DNA of 64,000 nucleotides from Paraphysomonas bandaiensis (lineage: Eukaryota > Chrysophyceae). Both the position numbers and the translations under genes were made by a program. The notes beneath the pieces are model-generated. The model did not search any database and was not told where the DNA came from. It saw nothing but the letters and a program-made list of their open reading frames with translations. The stretch spans positions 184,981-248,980 of the forward strand of contig CBFFRP010000354.1 in the NCBI GenBank assembly GCA_965644295.1, read 5' to 3'. The stretch's first letter is position 1; each line of letters opens with the position of its first letter. Shown here one piece after another: positions 1 through 11,366 of this stretch.

Positions 1-1
1 G

Positions 2-2626
2 TGTTCTGAGTCTTACGACCAGTTTCAGTCACCCACTGGTATTGCATCCTCTTCCCTATTTAATTACCAGTATCCTTCAGAACGCCCTGCTCTACCACTA
101 CCTCGACATCCACCACAACAACACCAACCGCATCATGAAGATTCGGATTGGTCTACAGGTTTCTATGGCGTTAACACGCAGCAACAGTACCGTGTTAACG
201 CCCATCCTCCAGCATTTACTGGTGATACTTATTTGTATCGACACGCCGAGGAAGGTTTCGTGGATCAAGCACCTGGGTCCTACACAGCAGGGGTAGCTAA
301 TGAACGTTCCCCTACAGGACGTCCTTACCCTATGCTAAAGAGTCAGTCCGATAATCGCGTTGGTGGTGGTGGTCCTTCGACCTGTGCATCCAGGCCCCAC
401 CCTATGCTTAAGAGCAACTCCGAGACACGTGTCCTACATAACCCAGTAATTGGTCATCCTCCAAGGAACATTTCCCGGCCCCCATCTTCTGCATCCTCCA
501 CCATGACTCCTACATCCACTTCGTCAATGACTTTCACTACAAATGACTTTGACAACTCATGGGAATCACCGGATGGATATTTAAGTGTTTCTCACGACCG
601 TGTCACATCCGGCCGCCCCCACCCAATGGTGAAAAGCAATTCAGACAATCGTGTGGTCGGACGACCACACCCGATGCTCAAGAGTAATTCGGAGACTCGA
701 GTGTTACATGGGGACAGTTATTTGCCGTCACCTCGACAACGAATTCCCTACGGTCATGGGCATTCCCCTTATCCCCGCCCTCCGAGCTCTTCTTCTAGTT
801 CCATGACCCCGACTTCGATGAATTCGTCGATGTCCTTTTCAAGCACGGACATGGAGGGAGGATGGGAAGGATATGATGTCTATCCTGGGGGAACGGAGCG
901 GAGTAGCAATGGACGCCCTCATCCCATGATTAAGAGCTACTCGGACAACCGTGTGTATCAAGTGCAGGGTGGACAGCCGCAGCAATCTGCCAATGGTCGA
1001 ATAGTTCCACGCCCTCGTAGCTCAGGTGCCCCAGTTATTCCTCCGTCCTCTTTCCCCCGGTCTGACCGGGAAATGGAATTCGAGGATACTAGGCAGGGTA
1101 TTTACATTCAGCGAATGTCCACCTCTTGGTCAGGAACAGCCTCCTCCCAGCAACAGCATGCCTCGAGCGCAGCTTCGCCAGCCAGTGTCCCTCCTACACA
1201 GGAATATCCGTTGCAAGTTCTTTCCCTCGATGCGGCGGCAGCATTCAGGGCCACGGATCCAAGCATGGAGAGTGACAGGAAGGCCATTTTTGATCTAATT
1301 GAAGCAGCGGGAGTTCAAGTTGTGCTTATGTCCAACACTGGACTAAGAGATGAGGAAGAGCTCAGAATTGTACGCAATGAAGTAAAAGCAAAGTACAACA
1401 TGGAATCTGCAATGTGGGCAAGTTTTGAAACGCCAGGAAATGGTCGGGGAGTAGCTGTGCTCATTTTAGGGCCATTGGCTCCAAGAACTGGTTGGATTCG
1501 TAGTGACTCTTGTGGACACGTCTTGTCAGCCTCATCAAGAGTAAAACCGGGGCTGCCCGTGCTGTCCTTTGTAGCGTGCGACTTCTCCCAGGAGGGTGAA
1601 GTTTCAGAAGAGGCCAGGGCGCGCACTGTAGATGCCCTAAAAGAAATAATCAACGGTGAACACGAAAAGGGAAGCTTTGTTATCGCTGCGGGAAATATGT
1701 TGAATTGTACCCGCGGCACTGATGAGAGTACCGAGGCAGATATTTTGCGGAGTCTCAAAGACAGCGGCGTGTGTGGCCTCAAAGTGGGGCCTGCTGTTGA
1801 AGCCAGCAATGATCTATCCGTTACAGCGGATATAATTGTGTCCACCCACCAGTCTAACGACAATGGACTCTACCCAGAAGAATGTATAAGTGCGAAAGTG
1901 CTTGGTACCGACGTGGTATCTAAAGATATTAAAAGTGATAAAAGACCATGCATTGTATCCGTATCTGTTGCGGGGTGGCCCGCAGAAGCTTTTGTGCTTA
2001 GTAGGAGCTCTGCGCGATCACCGGACTCCTCGTCCCCTACCCGAAAGACTAGACGCGGATTAAACAAATCTACTCGTCGAAGAGACGTTACAGCCCCATT
2101 ACCACAGAATCGGTCCTCTCATTATACGGGAGGATGTCCACCATCGTGGGTCAAAGATGGTGCCCCTTCTTCCGCTTCCGCATCGCCGTACACATCTCCA
2201 GATATGTACCAGCAATATGAGAGAAAGGGGGACCCGATCTACAGCTCATCTGAGAGCGTTCGTACATCTCTGAGCCTCGGTCATAGTGACTCAATAACTC
2301 TTGTTAATGATCTTCTATCGTGGAGAATGAAAATTGTAGAAGGTTTCAAACGATTAGATGATATTTTGCACATGACGCACTGGGGCGTAGTTCGCCTTGA
2401 CCAACTGAAACAGCTGATACAGGACGTGTTTAAGTGGGTTGATGCGACGCCCCATAGAACGAACACCCCTGGTTTTGCGGACTCTGCCTCCATGTCGGTG
2501 TTGCATAGTGTGTATGCCAGTCCCGCGGAGCAACTTCTGAGGTCCGCTCCTGATGTGCTCACTCAGGTTTTCAGAACCTGGCACACTATGGCTGATCATA
2601 TGATCCAGAGAATGTCAGCGATTTGA
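2..2626 (+). CDS. Repeat-rich protein with degenerate endonuclease/exonuclease/phosphatase-like domain (5' end off window)
   Basis: One frame is open from base 2 to the TGA ending at 2626, with no stop and no needed intron, so the true start lies left of the window. The N-terminal third is disordered (Ser, Pro, Gln, His). It carries five copies of a 15-residue motif of the form GRPHPMLKSNSDNRV, at about 317, 389, 611, 659 and 911. Two copies of a longer PPSS..SMTPTS..W block lie between them. From about 1200 to 1960 the protein looks like an EEP fold (a LSLD start, a GRGVAVLILGP strand, an AAGNMLN strand where GDFN is usual, and DKRPCIV where SDHRP is usual). The catalytic Asp/His positions are not convincing, so activity is doubtful. 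The tail is basic and Ser-rich, followed by a predicted helical region with no family I recognise. The gene is certain; the function is unknown and the fold call is inference. Confidence 0.8.
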   Translation, partial: CSESYDQFQSPTGIASSSLFNYQYPSERPALPLPRHPPQQHQPHHEDSDWSTGFYGVNTQQQYRVNAHPPAFTGDTYLYRHAEEGFVDQAPGSYTAGVANERSPTGRPYPMLKSQSDNRVGGGGPSTCASRPHPMLKSNSETRVLHNPVIGHPPRNISRPPSSASSTMTPTSTSSMTFTTNDFDNSWESPDGYLSVSHDRVTSGRPHPMVKSNSDNRVVGRPHPMLKSNSETRVLHGDSYLPSPRQRIPYGHGHSPYPRPPSSSSSSMTPTSMNSSMSFSSTDMEGGWEGYDVYPGGTERSSNGRPHPMIKSYSDNRVYQVQGGQPQQSANGRIVPRPRSSGAPVIPPSSFPRSDREMEFEDTRQGIYIQRMSTSWSGTASSQQQHASSAASPASVPPTQEYPLQVLSLDAAAAFRATDPSMESDRKAIFDLIEAAGVQVVLMSNTGLRDEEELRIVRNEVKAKYNMESAMWASFETPGNGRGVAVLILGPLAPRTGWIRSDSCGHVLSASSRVKPGLPVLSFVACDFSQEGEVSEEARARTVDALKEIINGEHEKGSFVIAAGNMLNCTRGTDESTEADILRSLKDSGVCGLKVGPAVEASNDLSVTADIIVSTHQSNDNGLYPEECISAKVLGTDVVSKDIKSDKRPCIVSVSVAGWPAEAFVLSRSSARSPDSSSPTRKTRRGLNKSTRRRDVTAPLPQNRSSHYTGGCPPSWVKDGAPSSASASPYTSPDMYQQYERKGDPIYSSSESVRTSLSLGHSDSITLVNDLLSWRMKIVEGFKRLDDILHMTHWGVVRLDQLKQLIQDVFKWVDATPHRTNTPGFADSASMSVLHSVYASPAEQLLRSAPDVLTQVFRTWHTMADHMIQRMSAI

Positions 2627-4079
2627 ATCCGTTCGATGTTATGTTTTGTCGTTGTGGGAAATTATGACATGCTATGCAGAAATCCCACAGTGAGACGAAC
2701 ATCTATATTTTGCGTGGGCAAAAATTTAAAGAGAATTAGACGATATCGATATGGCACTTTTTATGTAAGTGGTCCCATGTGTTTTCTCATTTACAATTAG
2801 TACTATGGTATATGAAATTCTGTAGCGGTCTCTGTAGCGCTACATTTAACGTGCTGGAGGCTTATCCGTGTATTGGGGAAGGTGATTTCCTAGTAATGTA
2901 TTATCTGGCTGACCTCCAGTTAGTGAGAACTTAATGACGTAAAGTATAATATTTTTTTAAGTAATGTACGGACCGCAGTCGTGTTAGATTCCAATGTATC
3001 CGATGAAACATATGACAATGAACCCACATACATGCTGTACATAATCATGCGTAACTAGCACATACATATGATACTGTAGTGATGGTCATACAGTCATACT
3101 CCTGTGGACCAGTGCTAATGGACTATGATTTATAATAGTGTAGGGCCATTGAAAATTTAAGACCTATGTTGTCCTAGGACGACTTGCCGAGCTAAATTGC
3201 AGTAGGACTAACAAAGTGGTTGCCTTAACTTGTGTCGGAGTACGTGTTCCTCTAAGATAGAACTGCATTATTAGTTAAATACAATGTGAAACATAAATTG
3301 TAATACGTAGTCAAAATGAGATATATTATTCAACCTAGTCAATTTCCTAGTCAAAATACGGAAGTTTATCAATAGTTGCAATCAGAAGGCTGAACTTATG
3401 TTAGTGAATATACTACTTACACAATTGTGTATGCGATAATAGCATAATATCATAGTATTAGTAAAAGATAGAAGTCAGTGTGGTAGTGAATGGAGGAGAG
3501 AAGGTGGATAGAGCATAGAGCTGATGTAGTGGTTTAATGAGATCAATGTTGAGCAATGAATTGAGAATTTTGAGAGGTTCCTTTTGCGAAGGACCAGTGT
3601 GAGATTTCTTTTGGGGAGCTATTAAAGGAGGAGGGTTTGAGGAGTCCACCGTTGAATAAGCTCGAAATGAAGCATTTCAACAAGCAGAGAGGAAGTATTG
3701 AATGGTTAATGCCATCGCTTATTCATACTACTGTAGTAAAGCGATCTCCGAAGATCATCCAGCAGAGGATGAAAGAGGTTCTTGTAACTCACTAGATGGA
3801 TTGTTTGAGATGAAACAGGGGAGGATGGTGAAATAAGTCTGAAGGTTAATTACCGATGGGAGAGTTCTAGACTATGAATCAGACAGTCACTGAGGTATCA
3901 ATTTTTAGTGAAACTTCCAAAAGCATATAATTAGCGTAAACCAGTAGTGGGGTAAGATCTACACAGTAGCGAGGCTGGTCATACGGTGGAGAGAGATGCG
4001 TTTCCTAGTGCTAGCCCTATAGGGGCAAAGCATATCCCTACCCCGCGGGTACTGACCAAAGTGTATAATATTATGAAAG
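2627..4079. other. AT-rich intergenic region, no gene seen
   Basis: This stretch follows the first gene and has no exon chain that can be supported. At about 3330-3355 it has a single copy of the CCTAGTCAA element end (family at 12931 and 53400). The stretch at 3480-3900, read on the minus strand, has fragments loosely like retroelement reverse transcriptase, but they are too broken to name. Confidence 0.5.
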
Positions 4080-4770
4080 CTTTGTTTTTAGCAATAGGCG
4101 TCAAGAATCATCACCAGATAAGTAGCTAGATAAAAAATAGTCTAGCTAGATAGACTCTCCCTGTAACTAACTACTGCAAATTCTCATATCCTGTTTGTGC
4201 GTTGCCGCACCAAGGTGCGACTACTTCCGTTCTTGTATGTGTGGAAAAAATCTCAATGAACGTGAGTGCTTGTAATGCAAATGGAATTGGTCAGGGTGGC
4301 GCGCCCCTTGGGGTAGGTCTCTGCCGGATTTTGTGGAGGCACAGGATTCTGAATTAGTGAGGCGAGTATTATTAGCCTGAGATACATGGGTGAGGAGTGA
4401 TTTGGACTCCGGCGTGACTTGAGATGGCGCGGGGCACAAGTTGGACCTGGGGTAAAGGAATAGCTGACGGAGACGGCGCCATGGCATTTCGCTAGTGTGG
4501 GGATAGTAGTGGAAGAGGGAAACGTGTGGGGTGATCTATGCCTCCGCGTTGCACCTAGTAAGCGAAGAACCCGCGGTTTCCGCCGTGTGTTGCTACATTT
4601 CAATCGTGTGTTGCCACGTTGTTAACGCGTTCTGGGGGGGGAGTCTATGTGGCTCCTTGGATGTGGTAACTGCGGTCTTGAATCATTTTTTTGGCTGCAG
4701 CGTAAAGCGGTTGGAGAAGACTGACGACTGCTAGTTCTAGAGTGCGATGTCCTCGTAAGTTTAACGCGCG
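4080..4770. repeat. Dispersed ~0.65-kb GC-richer repeat, copy 1
   Basis: This block is homologous, in the same orientation, to 52090-52810. Shared landmarks are the GCACCAAGGTGCGAC hairpin core, 'aggattctgaattagtgagg'-type text near 4346, 'cctgagatac' near 4376, and 'agtaagcgaagaacccgcg' near 4557. It begins next to the 'tagcaataggcgt' terminal motif of the short inverted-repeat element family (see 8119). It therefore looks like a larger internal cargo carried by that family. Its G+C is visibly higher than its surroundings. It has no long conserved ORF. Confidence 0.7.
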
Positions 4771-4810
4771 GTTGTATTGCGATCCAAAAACACTATCCGG
4801 CTGAGCCTCG

Positions 4811-5122
4811 GTGATAGTCCCGTTCAGAATTGCTCAACCTGCGGTAGTGAGGTATTACAGGCTCTGCAGGATAGCTTCTTTACTATTGATGAAATTCACA
4901 CTATTAATGAGAGTGAAGCAGACCATGCTATATGTAACCCATGAGACAGAGTACCAAGATCCAGAAACATTTGATGATTCAACTGCGAGTCCGGACAAGG
5001 AGCCCTGGAAAGAGGCGCGAAACAAAGAGTTAGCACTTTCAGCAAGAGGGGTCACGCGAGTAATGTCATCACTGAAAACCGTGATCGATAACGAAAACGC
5101 AATAAATATGGATCGGCCATAA
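4811..5122 (+). pseudogene. Possible copia-type Pol remnant
   Basis: An open stretch of about 100 codons includes a segment with DPETFDDSTASPD followed by EPWKEARNKEL. This resembles the conserved lead-in to copia reverse transcriptase (P-x-T/S-F-x-E-A..., W-x-x-A-x-x-x-E-x). Nothing downstream continues the RT domain, so at best it is a fragment. An intact copia RT region of related layout lies at 60.6-61.8 kb in this window. The call is inference from pattern only. Confidence 0.3.
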
Positions 5123-5977
5123 AAGTACACAGGGATATAGCCAGAAAGATGTTAATACATATGCCCCAGTCGTGTAGGGTACTATGGCTCCAGCGTCTAT
5201 ATTTGGAATGCATATTATATAGAAGGAAATTGCTTCAAATTAGAAAAGTCATCGCTAATTGTCCCTATATACATCAGTAGTGCCAATAACGAAAGCTTAT
5301 AACATCGAGGGGAAAGGAGATTCCATTCTGGCAGTTATGTAGAGTAGACATGCTCATTTAATAAGATGCTTCTTTCTTGATACGTTTCTCTTCTCTTGTT
5401 ATTGTCATGTACACATATATGTCAGGTCAGTTCCATAGAGGTCTCAAGTATGATCTCTGCGGAGTCTTCTCCATCCAGTACAATCTCAATAAGCCACAGA
5501 AGAGATGTGTAACATAACGATAGTTATTATACGACAGAACAATAAGATAGATATGTATAGTACTTTCCCAGTATAGGGGGGTCAATCCACTGCTGTATGA
5601 GGAGGAATGATCTGCCTTGTGAAGGCAGATTTGCCCTATTTTATACTCAAACATTCAAGGAAAATGTGAATTTCTATACACAATAGTCACAAAAAACCCC
5701 TATAAAACATACAAAGTTTCACAATTTCATGAAATGTTAGTGTTTTTTAGTTGGTAAATAGATATATACTGCTGTGCTGTGTATATCAACATCATTGAAA
5801 CACTGATTTCACCTTCATGCACATCACTTACGCAAATCTCCTTCCTTTACCAGTAAGAACGGAGTTGTTGCCACACTAATCATTCCCTTCTAATCATGAA
5901 ATGAGACGTGTGTTTTAGTGCATCTGGTCTTATATTAATTAGCCCCTGTGTCTACCCATATATATCACTGCACGGGA

Positions 5978-7979
5978 ATGGAATACGAGAGAGCCCTCTA
6001 CCGAGTTTATGAGAGATGCCTAGAGGGATTTTCTATAAACTCTTCCCCTCAATCGGCTGCGAAATCATGTCGTGTGTGTGAATACTTGACTTTACTGAGT
6101 GCCTGTATATTTATGGTGTGTCTTCGTCTTATGCATAGTGCATATGTTGGAGAAAGTGGGTGTTTACCAGCTCTTCTTGATGATTATGCAGCTATGCACA
6201 GCTCTGGCCCTTTTAATTTCACCAACGATCAAATCCTTCAAATATACATTGCACCGGAGCTATCAGACAAAAAGACACGACAGCTGTTAGTAAGTGAATC
6301 ATCCACCGGCAATTCAAGCTCATGGAATAGCACAGTGCCATCAAATTCTACTTTTAATGGTTCAAGGGTTCCAGATTTTGAATTCGCGACATCATGGGCT
6401 GTGTTGGCACTGTCGAAGGATGTTCGGGAGAAGCATCGATTTGAAGTAGTGAACATCACGATGCCCGTTTCCTGTTTTGGCAATCCACTTCAGAGGTTTA
6501 TTTTACCGCTTGGTGGTGTTGGTACTGTAGTAGCAAATAATATCATGCATTCGATTCCCACCGGTGGGATTATGAAGGCTGTCTCATCAAGGGAGTACTA
6601 CTCTTGGAAAGCGTCAGAGATAAGCAGGAAAAAAACTCTTGGTGATTGGGCTGCCGGAAAGCTTATGATAGTAGTGGCGAGTTTGTTCGCATTTTTTATT
6701 TTATCTACTACTACAGCCGTCTTGGTCCGTGTGCTTATATCTTCCGGCGTGGTTTTGCTTTTTCCCGTTTTCTGGTTGCTACAGGTGGGTGTGTAGCGTG
6801 TACGTCACTTATATATAACTCTGTCCAGTTGGGTGGTGTGAATATCTTCAACACTCGCATCATATCGCTCTCGTATCCCTGGCTGGGTGTTCCCTTTGAA
6901 CTGCTGCGTTCTCGGCATCAGTCTACGATACCTTTTGTGGTGTCTCACGTTACGCGGTGAGTTGTATCATCCCTCTGCATATTTCCCTAACACTTACACT
7001 GCTCTCTCAGCGTATTGATATACTACTTCATGTATGAGGCGGCACAGGTATAGTTGCACTGATGATAGCATACTGCTGTTTATTTATAGCACACAGATAG
7101 CGTGCAGTATGTGGCTATATGGCACTAAAGATCCTGGCCCTAAGGAACTGTGGCTGTTCGCTGTCATGATGATGTAGGTTAATTTTTTGAATTGTGATAC
7201 ACTCTAACACAAAGTAGACTAGAGTATTTTTCTATGATATATATCCGGTGCTCTCCAGCAATCCAGCTTTTCCCTCGAGCTGTTTTGAGCCTATTTTTGC
7301 TGTACCATATATACCTATATTCCTTTCCCCTGGGATTCCATCTCTTCGCACTTTTCGTATTCTTCCTTTTCCTGTCATGGCTCATGATATTCACTGTGCG
7401 AAAGCTGGAGTATCCTGCATTTATACGTGGTGAAATCAGCCTGGAGCAGCCCAGGTAATGTGAACGGTTAAGTGGAACACGTACCTTTTGACATACTGGC
7501 ATATTTTGTGTAGGGCACTCTACAATACTGTACCGTGGCCAACTTGGACTGTTGCGCTTGCCCCAGATTTCACTATTTTTATGCCTGTTACGCACAGGTC
7601 ACGTAGCATATATGACGATGGGGACGAGGATAACAACGGGCGTCTCCCTACACCCGTAGTGCCTATAATTTTTGCGCCGTTTCTATCGCGTTACCAGACT
7701 CGTCTTGACAGGCAGCAACATGGCCCCAATGGTAGTGGTGATAGTGAGAGCGGAAGCAGCAGAGATGGCCAGGATGACGAAGACGAGAGTGAAGAAGAGA
7801 AGGTGGAACTTATTAGCAACCCAAGGCTTTCATCCATAGCGAATCGAATATTGCAGCGGGCACAAGGCCGACAGTCGTATACGTTGATTCCAGGAGAGTC
7901 TTACCAGTCTACACGAACGCCAAATAGACAAGATACTGCATTATCTGACGACATTGAAATGGGCGATAGAAGTAGTTGA
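5978..7979 (+). CDS. Membralin-family (TMEM259-like) ER membrane protein
   Basis: There are six exons: 5978-6784, 6829-6956, 7011-7031, 7090-7173, 7215-7454 and 7514-7979. They join in phase to 581 codons. Exon 1 has the family's N-terminal pattern (ALYRVYERCLEGF, a first TM segment, then a luminal loop rich in N-glycosylation sequons such as NSS, NST, NGS and NIT). A TM segment follows after AAGKLMIVV. Exon 5 holds a Phe-rich TM block and the late motif EYPAFIRGEISLEQPR, which matches the membralin C-terminal region. The last exon encodes an acidic, Ser/Asp/Glu-rich cytosolic tail. In animals membralin is part of an ER-associated degradation complex with RNF185. Exon 3 (21 nt) is the least certain: skipping it keeps the frame. 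The start is the first ATG in frame; the codons before it come from a GTG-initiated extension. Confidence 0.85.
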
Positions 7980-8118
7980 TAGTTTGTTGTGTATATACAG
8001 TCGCACATTAAAACATCAATAATTATTTACTCATGCGAAACTCAAATAGGCTTTTAAGCTAATATGCTGGTGTTTAGTAGCCTGTCTTGACGGATAGTAT
8101 ATACACAGTTCTATCTCA
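7980..8118. other. Short spacer after membralin gene
   Basis: AT-rich 3' flank of the membralin gene with no coding signal, running up to the inverted-repeat element at 8119. Confidence 0.4.
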
Positions 8119-8463
8119 CTAGTAGTGAATGACTTTTTAGCGATAGGGGATTTTGAGGTTTTTGAGTGCTTAACTCTAATATCCTACTATTTAACTCTAC
8201 GAAAGCTGTTTGTGTGTCACCGCAAGCACCACGGTGAAACCACTTTCGCTCTATCACTCAAAGCAAAGGCAGGGAGAGGAAGCACAATGTTGATATACCT
8301 GACATATTCTGACTTCAGGATTTTTGAGTGCTGCCTGCTGAAGTCAAGCATTCGGGTTGTTTACCATAAGGACTCAAAAATCCTAATAGAGCAAAAGTGG
8401 TCGCACCTTGGTGCTTGCGGTGACACATACCTATTGCTATTAATAAGACATTCACTACTACTA
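8119..8463. mobile_element. Palindromic MITE, complete short copy
   Basis: The ends are inverted copies: 'tagtagtgaatgactttt.agcgatag' on the left and 'ctattgctattaataagacattcactacta' on the right. Just inside lie inverted copies of the core hairpin (GTGTCACCGCAAGCACC on the left, GGTGCTTGCGGTGACAC on the right). The whole 345-bp block can fold on itself and has no transposase. It fits a MITE mobilised in trans. The same terminal and core motifs recur about ten times in the window. Confidence 0.7.
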
Positions 8464-8898
8464 GGATCATACACTACTTCGACCAATAATGTCAACATTA
8501 TTGTGAACTACCATTGCAACAAGTTGCAATAATATTGTCGACATAATCAACAGTTTAACTCGTAACCATCGAAAATTGAAACTTGCTCACAGAGGAAAAT
8601 TTCAAATAGAGATTTGTCACACAATATTATTACAATAACATTCCTGAATAATATAATATGATACTGTTATTGATTGATACGTTTCTTAATATCATACACA
8701 ATCACCACAGTTTAAAATAAAACCATTGGAATGAATAACACCTGATCATCTGAAAAAAAATTTTATTTACCCGTACAAATGTTGAATATAATACAAGAAT
8801 GCAACAAAACTGTCGAACTTTGCCAAAATAATTATCAAATACATCTCCTTGGAACTAGAAAAGAATAACTACTTGAACTCTCAAATCACATTTCCCTA
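8464..8898. other. AT-rich spacer between two repeat copies
   Basis: Very AT-rich; no ORF, RNA or repeat landmark could be supported here. Confidence 0.4.
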
Positions 8899-9480
8899 GG
8901 TAGTGAATGTCTCTTTTTAATAGCAATTGGCGTGTAAGAGTCAGAACTAATAATGTCGCAAAACAATATAACTAACTACTAGTGCTTAACTCTGATATTC
9001 TACTATTTGGCGGTACGAAAGTTGTTTGTGCGTCACCGCAAGCACCACCACACAGGTGCAACCACTTTTGCTTTCTGTCCACACAGCCCGGATGCTTGAC
9101 TTCAGCAGGCAGCTCAATACCCCGGGTGCTGTTGAGGTGGGCCCATTTCCGGATGCCTGTGTATTCGACAAGGCCCGAAGACGTCTACACAAGCATTTGA
9201 GTGGTGAGTGGGCAGAACAATATCTACAGACTACGGCTCACGTTAATTTCCCGAAAAATGTAAAATCTCCGGTACTTATCCCCCAGAACAACACGAAAAG
9301 GTGCGAATCCGACTTTGTTGAGCGCGCTTGGAGTGTGGTATTAAGGACACTTATTTGTGTCACTTGTGTAGTTGACGTCTTCGGGCCTTGACGAATAAAC
9401 TGGCATCCGGAAATGGGCCCACCTCAAGATCACCCGGAGTATTGAGCTGCCTGCGGGCTGTTTACTAGAAGGACTCAAAA
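8899..9480 (+). mobile_element. Short inverted-repeat element, long copy plus inverted partial copy
   Basis: The element opens with 'tagtgaatgtct...tagcaattggcg' and continues through the CACCGCAAGCACCACCACACAGGTGC hairpin core. It then reads through 'cccggatgcttgacttcagcaggcag', 'gacgtctacacaag' and 'ggtacttatcccccag', and ends near 'gcgaatccgactttgttga' at about 9325. From 9345 to 9480 an inverted partial copy follows ('gtgtcacttgtgtagttgacgtc', 'gacgaataaactggcatccgg'). Apparent ORFs here are side effects of the repeat. The segment 8971-9105 is identical, base for base, to 44581-44715. Confidence 0.65.
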
Positions 9481-9958
9481 ACCCTGAAGTTAGCAGAACG
9501 CCATAATTTATATAGTCAGAATAAGCAAATGCATACGTTAATTATCATAGAATTCTCTATAATTTAATAAACTTTCAAACTTTGAACAGGATGACAATGA
9601 TTGATAAGAGGTGTTTAGTTTACTTAAGTTTAGCCATCCTAAATGTCAACTCTGGACAAACTTTGCTAATTCCATTGAGTAGATCTCGTTCATACTTCTT
9701 TATTACACAACTGACTAGTAACCCTTGTAATATGTGCATAATTACATGCCTACTTCCTTACTACATAAACAAGGCAAGACACAACTACAACAAGTACGAA
9801 ATCACTGATACCATACCAAGTTTGCAATCTATCAATCTATATGATATCTGCATGTCGCTATGGAGAGTGCTTCTGGAGAAGCAATCAGCAGCAAAGGGCA
9901 TTTATATGCGAGCACATATAGCAAAGAAGTCCCGCATGCAATACGGTACACATCTCAG
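9481..9958. other. Intergenic, 3' side of the kinase gene
   Basis: No exon chain or RNA could be supported. Weak open frames on the plus strand are antisense to or abut the end of the minus-strand kinase and have no protein-like features. Confidence 0.4.
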
Positions 9959-11366
9959 CTAAATGCGTGCGAGGTAAACAAAGCTGTCCGTTCCATACCC
10001 TTCCATAGACATGACAGCAAGGTCACCTCCCAGGTGCCTGGCATAGTTCCTGGCAATGGGAAGACCGTACCCAAGTCCGGCTAATGGTGACGACACGTTG
10101 AAATCTGAGGTATCGTCTGATATTACAAAGTCTTGAGCATTGGCGGAGTCAGCGGTGGTGAAGAGATATGACCATATCTTTTTCATATGAGACCGCGGAA
10201 TGCCCCCACCCTCATCTGATACTTTGATTACCTGTACATTATCAGAACACGTAGTGTCCATCGATCCATATCACTCACCACGTCTTCGTTATTCTCTCCG
10301 TCAGCAATGATAACTTTGATTCGTGGCATCTCGTTGTCAACACCGTGAAACTCAACCGTAGCCCTCATGGAATTCTTCAGTAGCTCTAACAAAATGTAGT
10401 GAATATACTCCGGGATAGTCGCCATGTCAAGGTCAATGCGCCCGTGTATTGTCACTTGAGGTGCGTCTCCATGGGTACGAGTGCACATATACGTTGCATC
10501 ATTGATAGCGTTCTTCGCTATGGCATAAGGGGACGCTGAGTGATCCACGATACCTACTCGGTCTGGATCGTCGGACGACTCCCGCAAGGCAAGGTATTGG
10601 CCAATCAAAGTACGTAAGCCTATGCGCGAAAGATAAAACTTGTCCAGACTATCTTGCACTATGGCGTGCTCAGCGAAGGCATCCAGATCTTGGTGCAGCA
10701 TCATTCGCATCTCATGAGCAGCTTTTGCCATAGTGATGAGAGTATGTGCGTGTCTGGAATACACCTGGTTTACAACCTGGTGGAAAGCTTCTTCCTTTTC
10801 TGGATCGATGGGCGCCTGAGTACTGCGGATGTCTTGAAATGATTGCGTGTACCAGGATATCACCTAGCAACATGTAAAACGATAGGACATAGAGAATACT
10901 GTATTACTACCTCGCAAACATACTTGGACTCGCGCATGATGGGTATGGACTGCAGTTCCACTACACGATGCGCCAATCGCACAGGCAACTCGCGGTGCAA
11001 AAAACAAGCCACCTGGATCTGCACCCTTTGGGCGGCTTCCTTCGATAGCGGCGCAGATGGCGATGCCGGGTTGTAGTCATGAAGCTGGGCTCCCCGTCCT
11101 GTTTCAAGCAACTGTCGTATATTCACTTTGCTCTGTTTTTTCCTGCCGAGTATAAATGTCAATACTTCCGAGCATTTATACTCACATATGATCACTATAA
11201 TACTAAGATATTTACCTACATACATGTCAATACATATATACGTGTATCTCTACTTCTACATGTGTACAACGCAAATAGTACTGCACCTGGCATATATGTT
11301 CAACTCCCCCATATTGATTGCAGAAGAGGAGGCCAGTCTGCGGGTAAAGTACATGTATAGCTTCAT
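9959..11366 (-). CDS. Mitochondrial pyruvate dehydrogenase kinase / branched-chain ketoacid dehydrogenase kinase family
   Basis: Four exons on the minus strand (11366-11287, 11142-10911, 10863-10279, 10231-9959) join in phase to 389 codons. An in-frame TAA sits directly before the first ATG; a second ATG lies at 11354. The N-terminus (FTRRLASSSA) looks like a mitochondrial presequence. Then come YARKKQSKVNIRQLL and FLHRELPVRLAHRV, the PDK-type helical domain, with FYLSRIGLRTLIGQ in its core. The GHKL ATPase region has the N-box ELLKNSMRATVE, G1 DEGGGIP and G2 GLGYGLPIARNYARH, followed by GYGTDSFVYL. Such kinases inactivate PDH or BCKDH by phosphorylating the E1 alpha subunit on serine. PDH versus BCKDH cannot be told from the motifs. 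The first intron is 144 nt and the other two are 47 nt each. Confidence 0.92.

Noticed and set aside
3480-3960. Gypsy-type reverse transcriptase remnant on the minus strand
   Set aside because: Only loose resemblance, with stops in every frame; no YxDD box.
8981-9391. Three overlapping open frames of 68-121 codons
   Set aside because: They are products of the repeat element and its inverted core; a copy at 44581 does not keep them.
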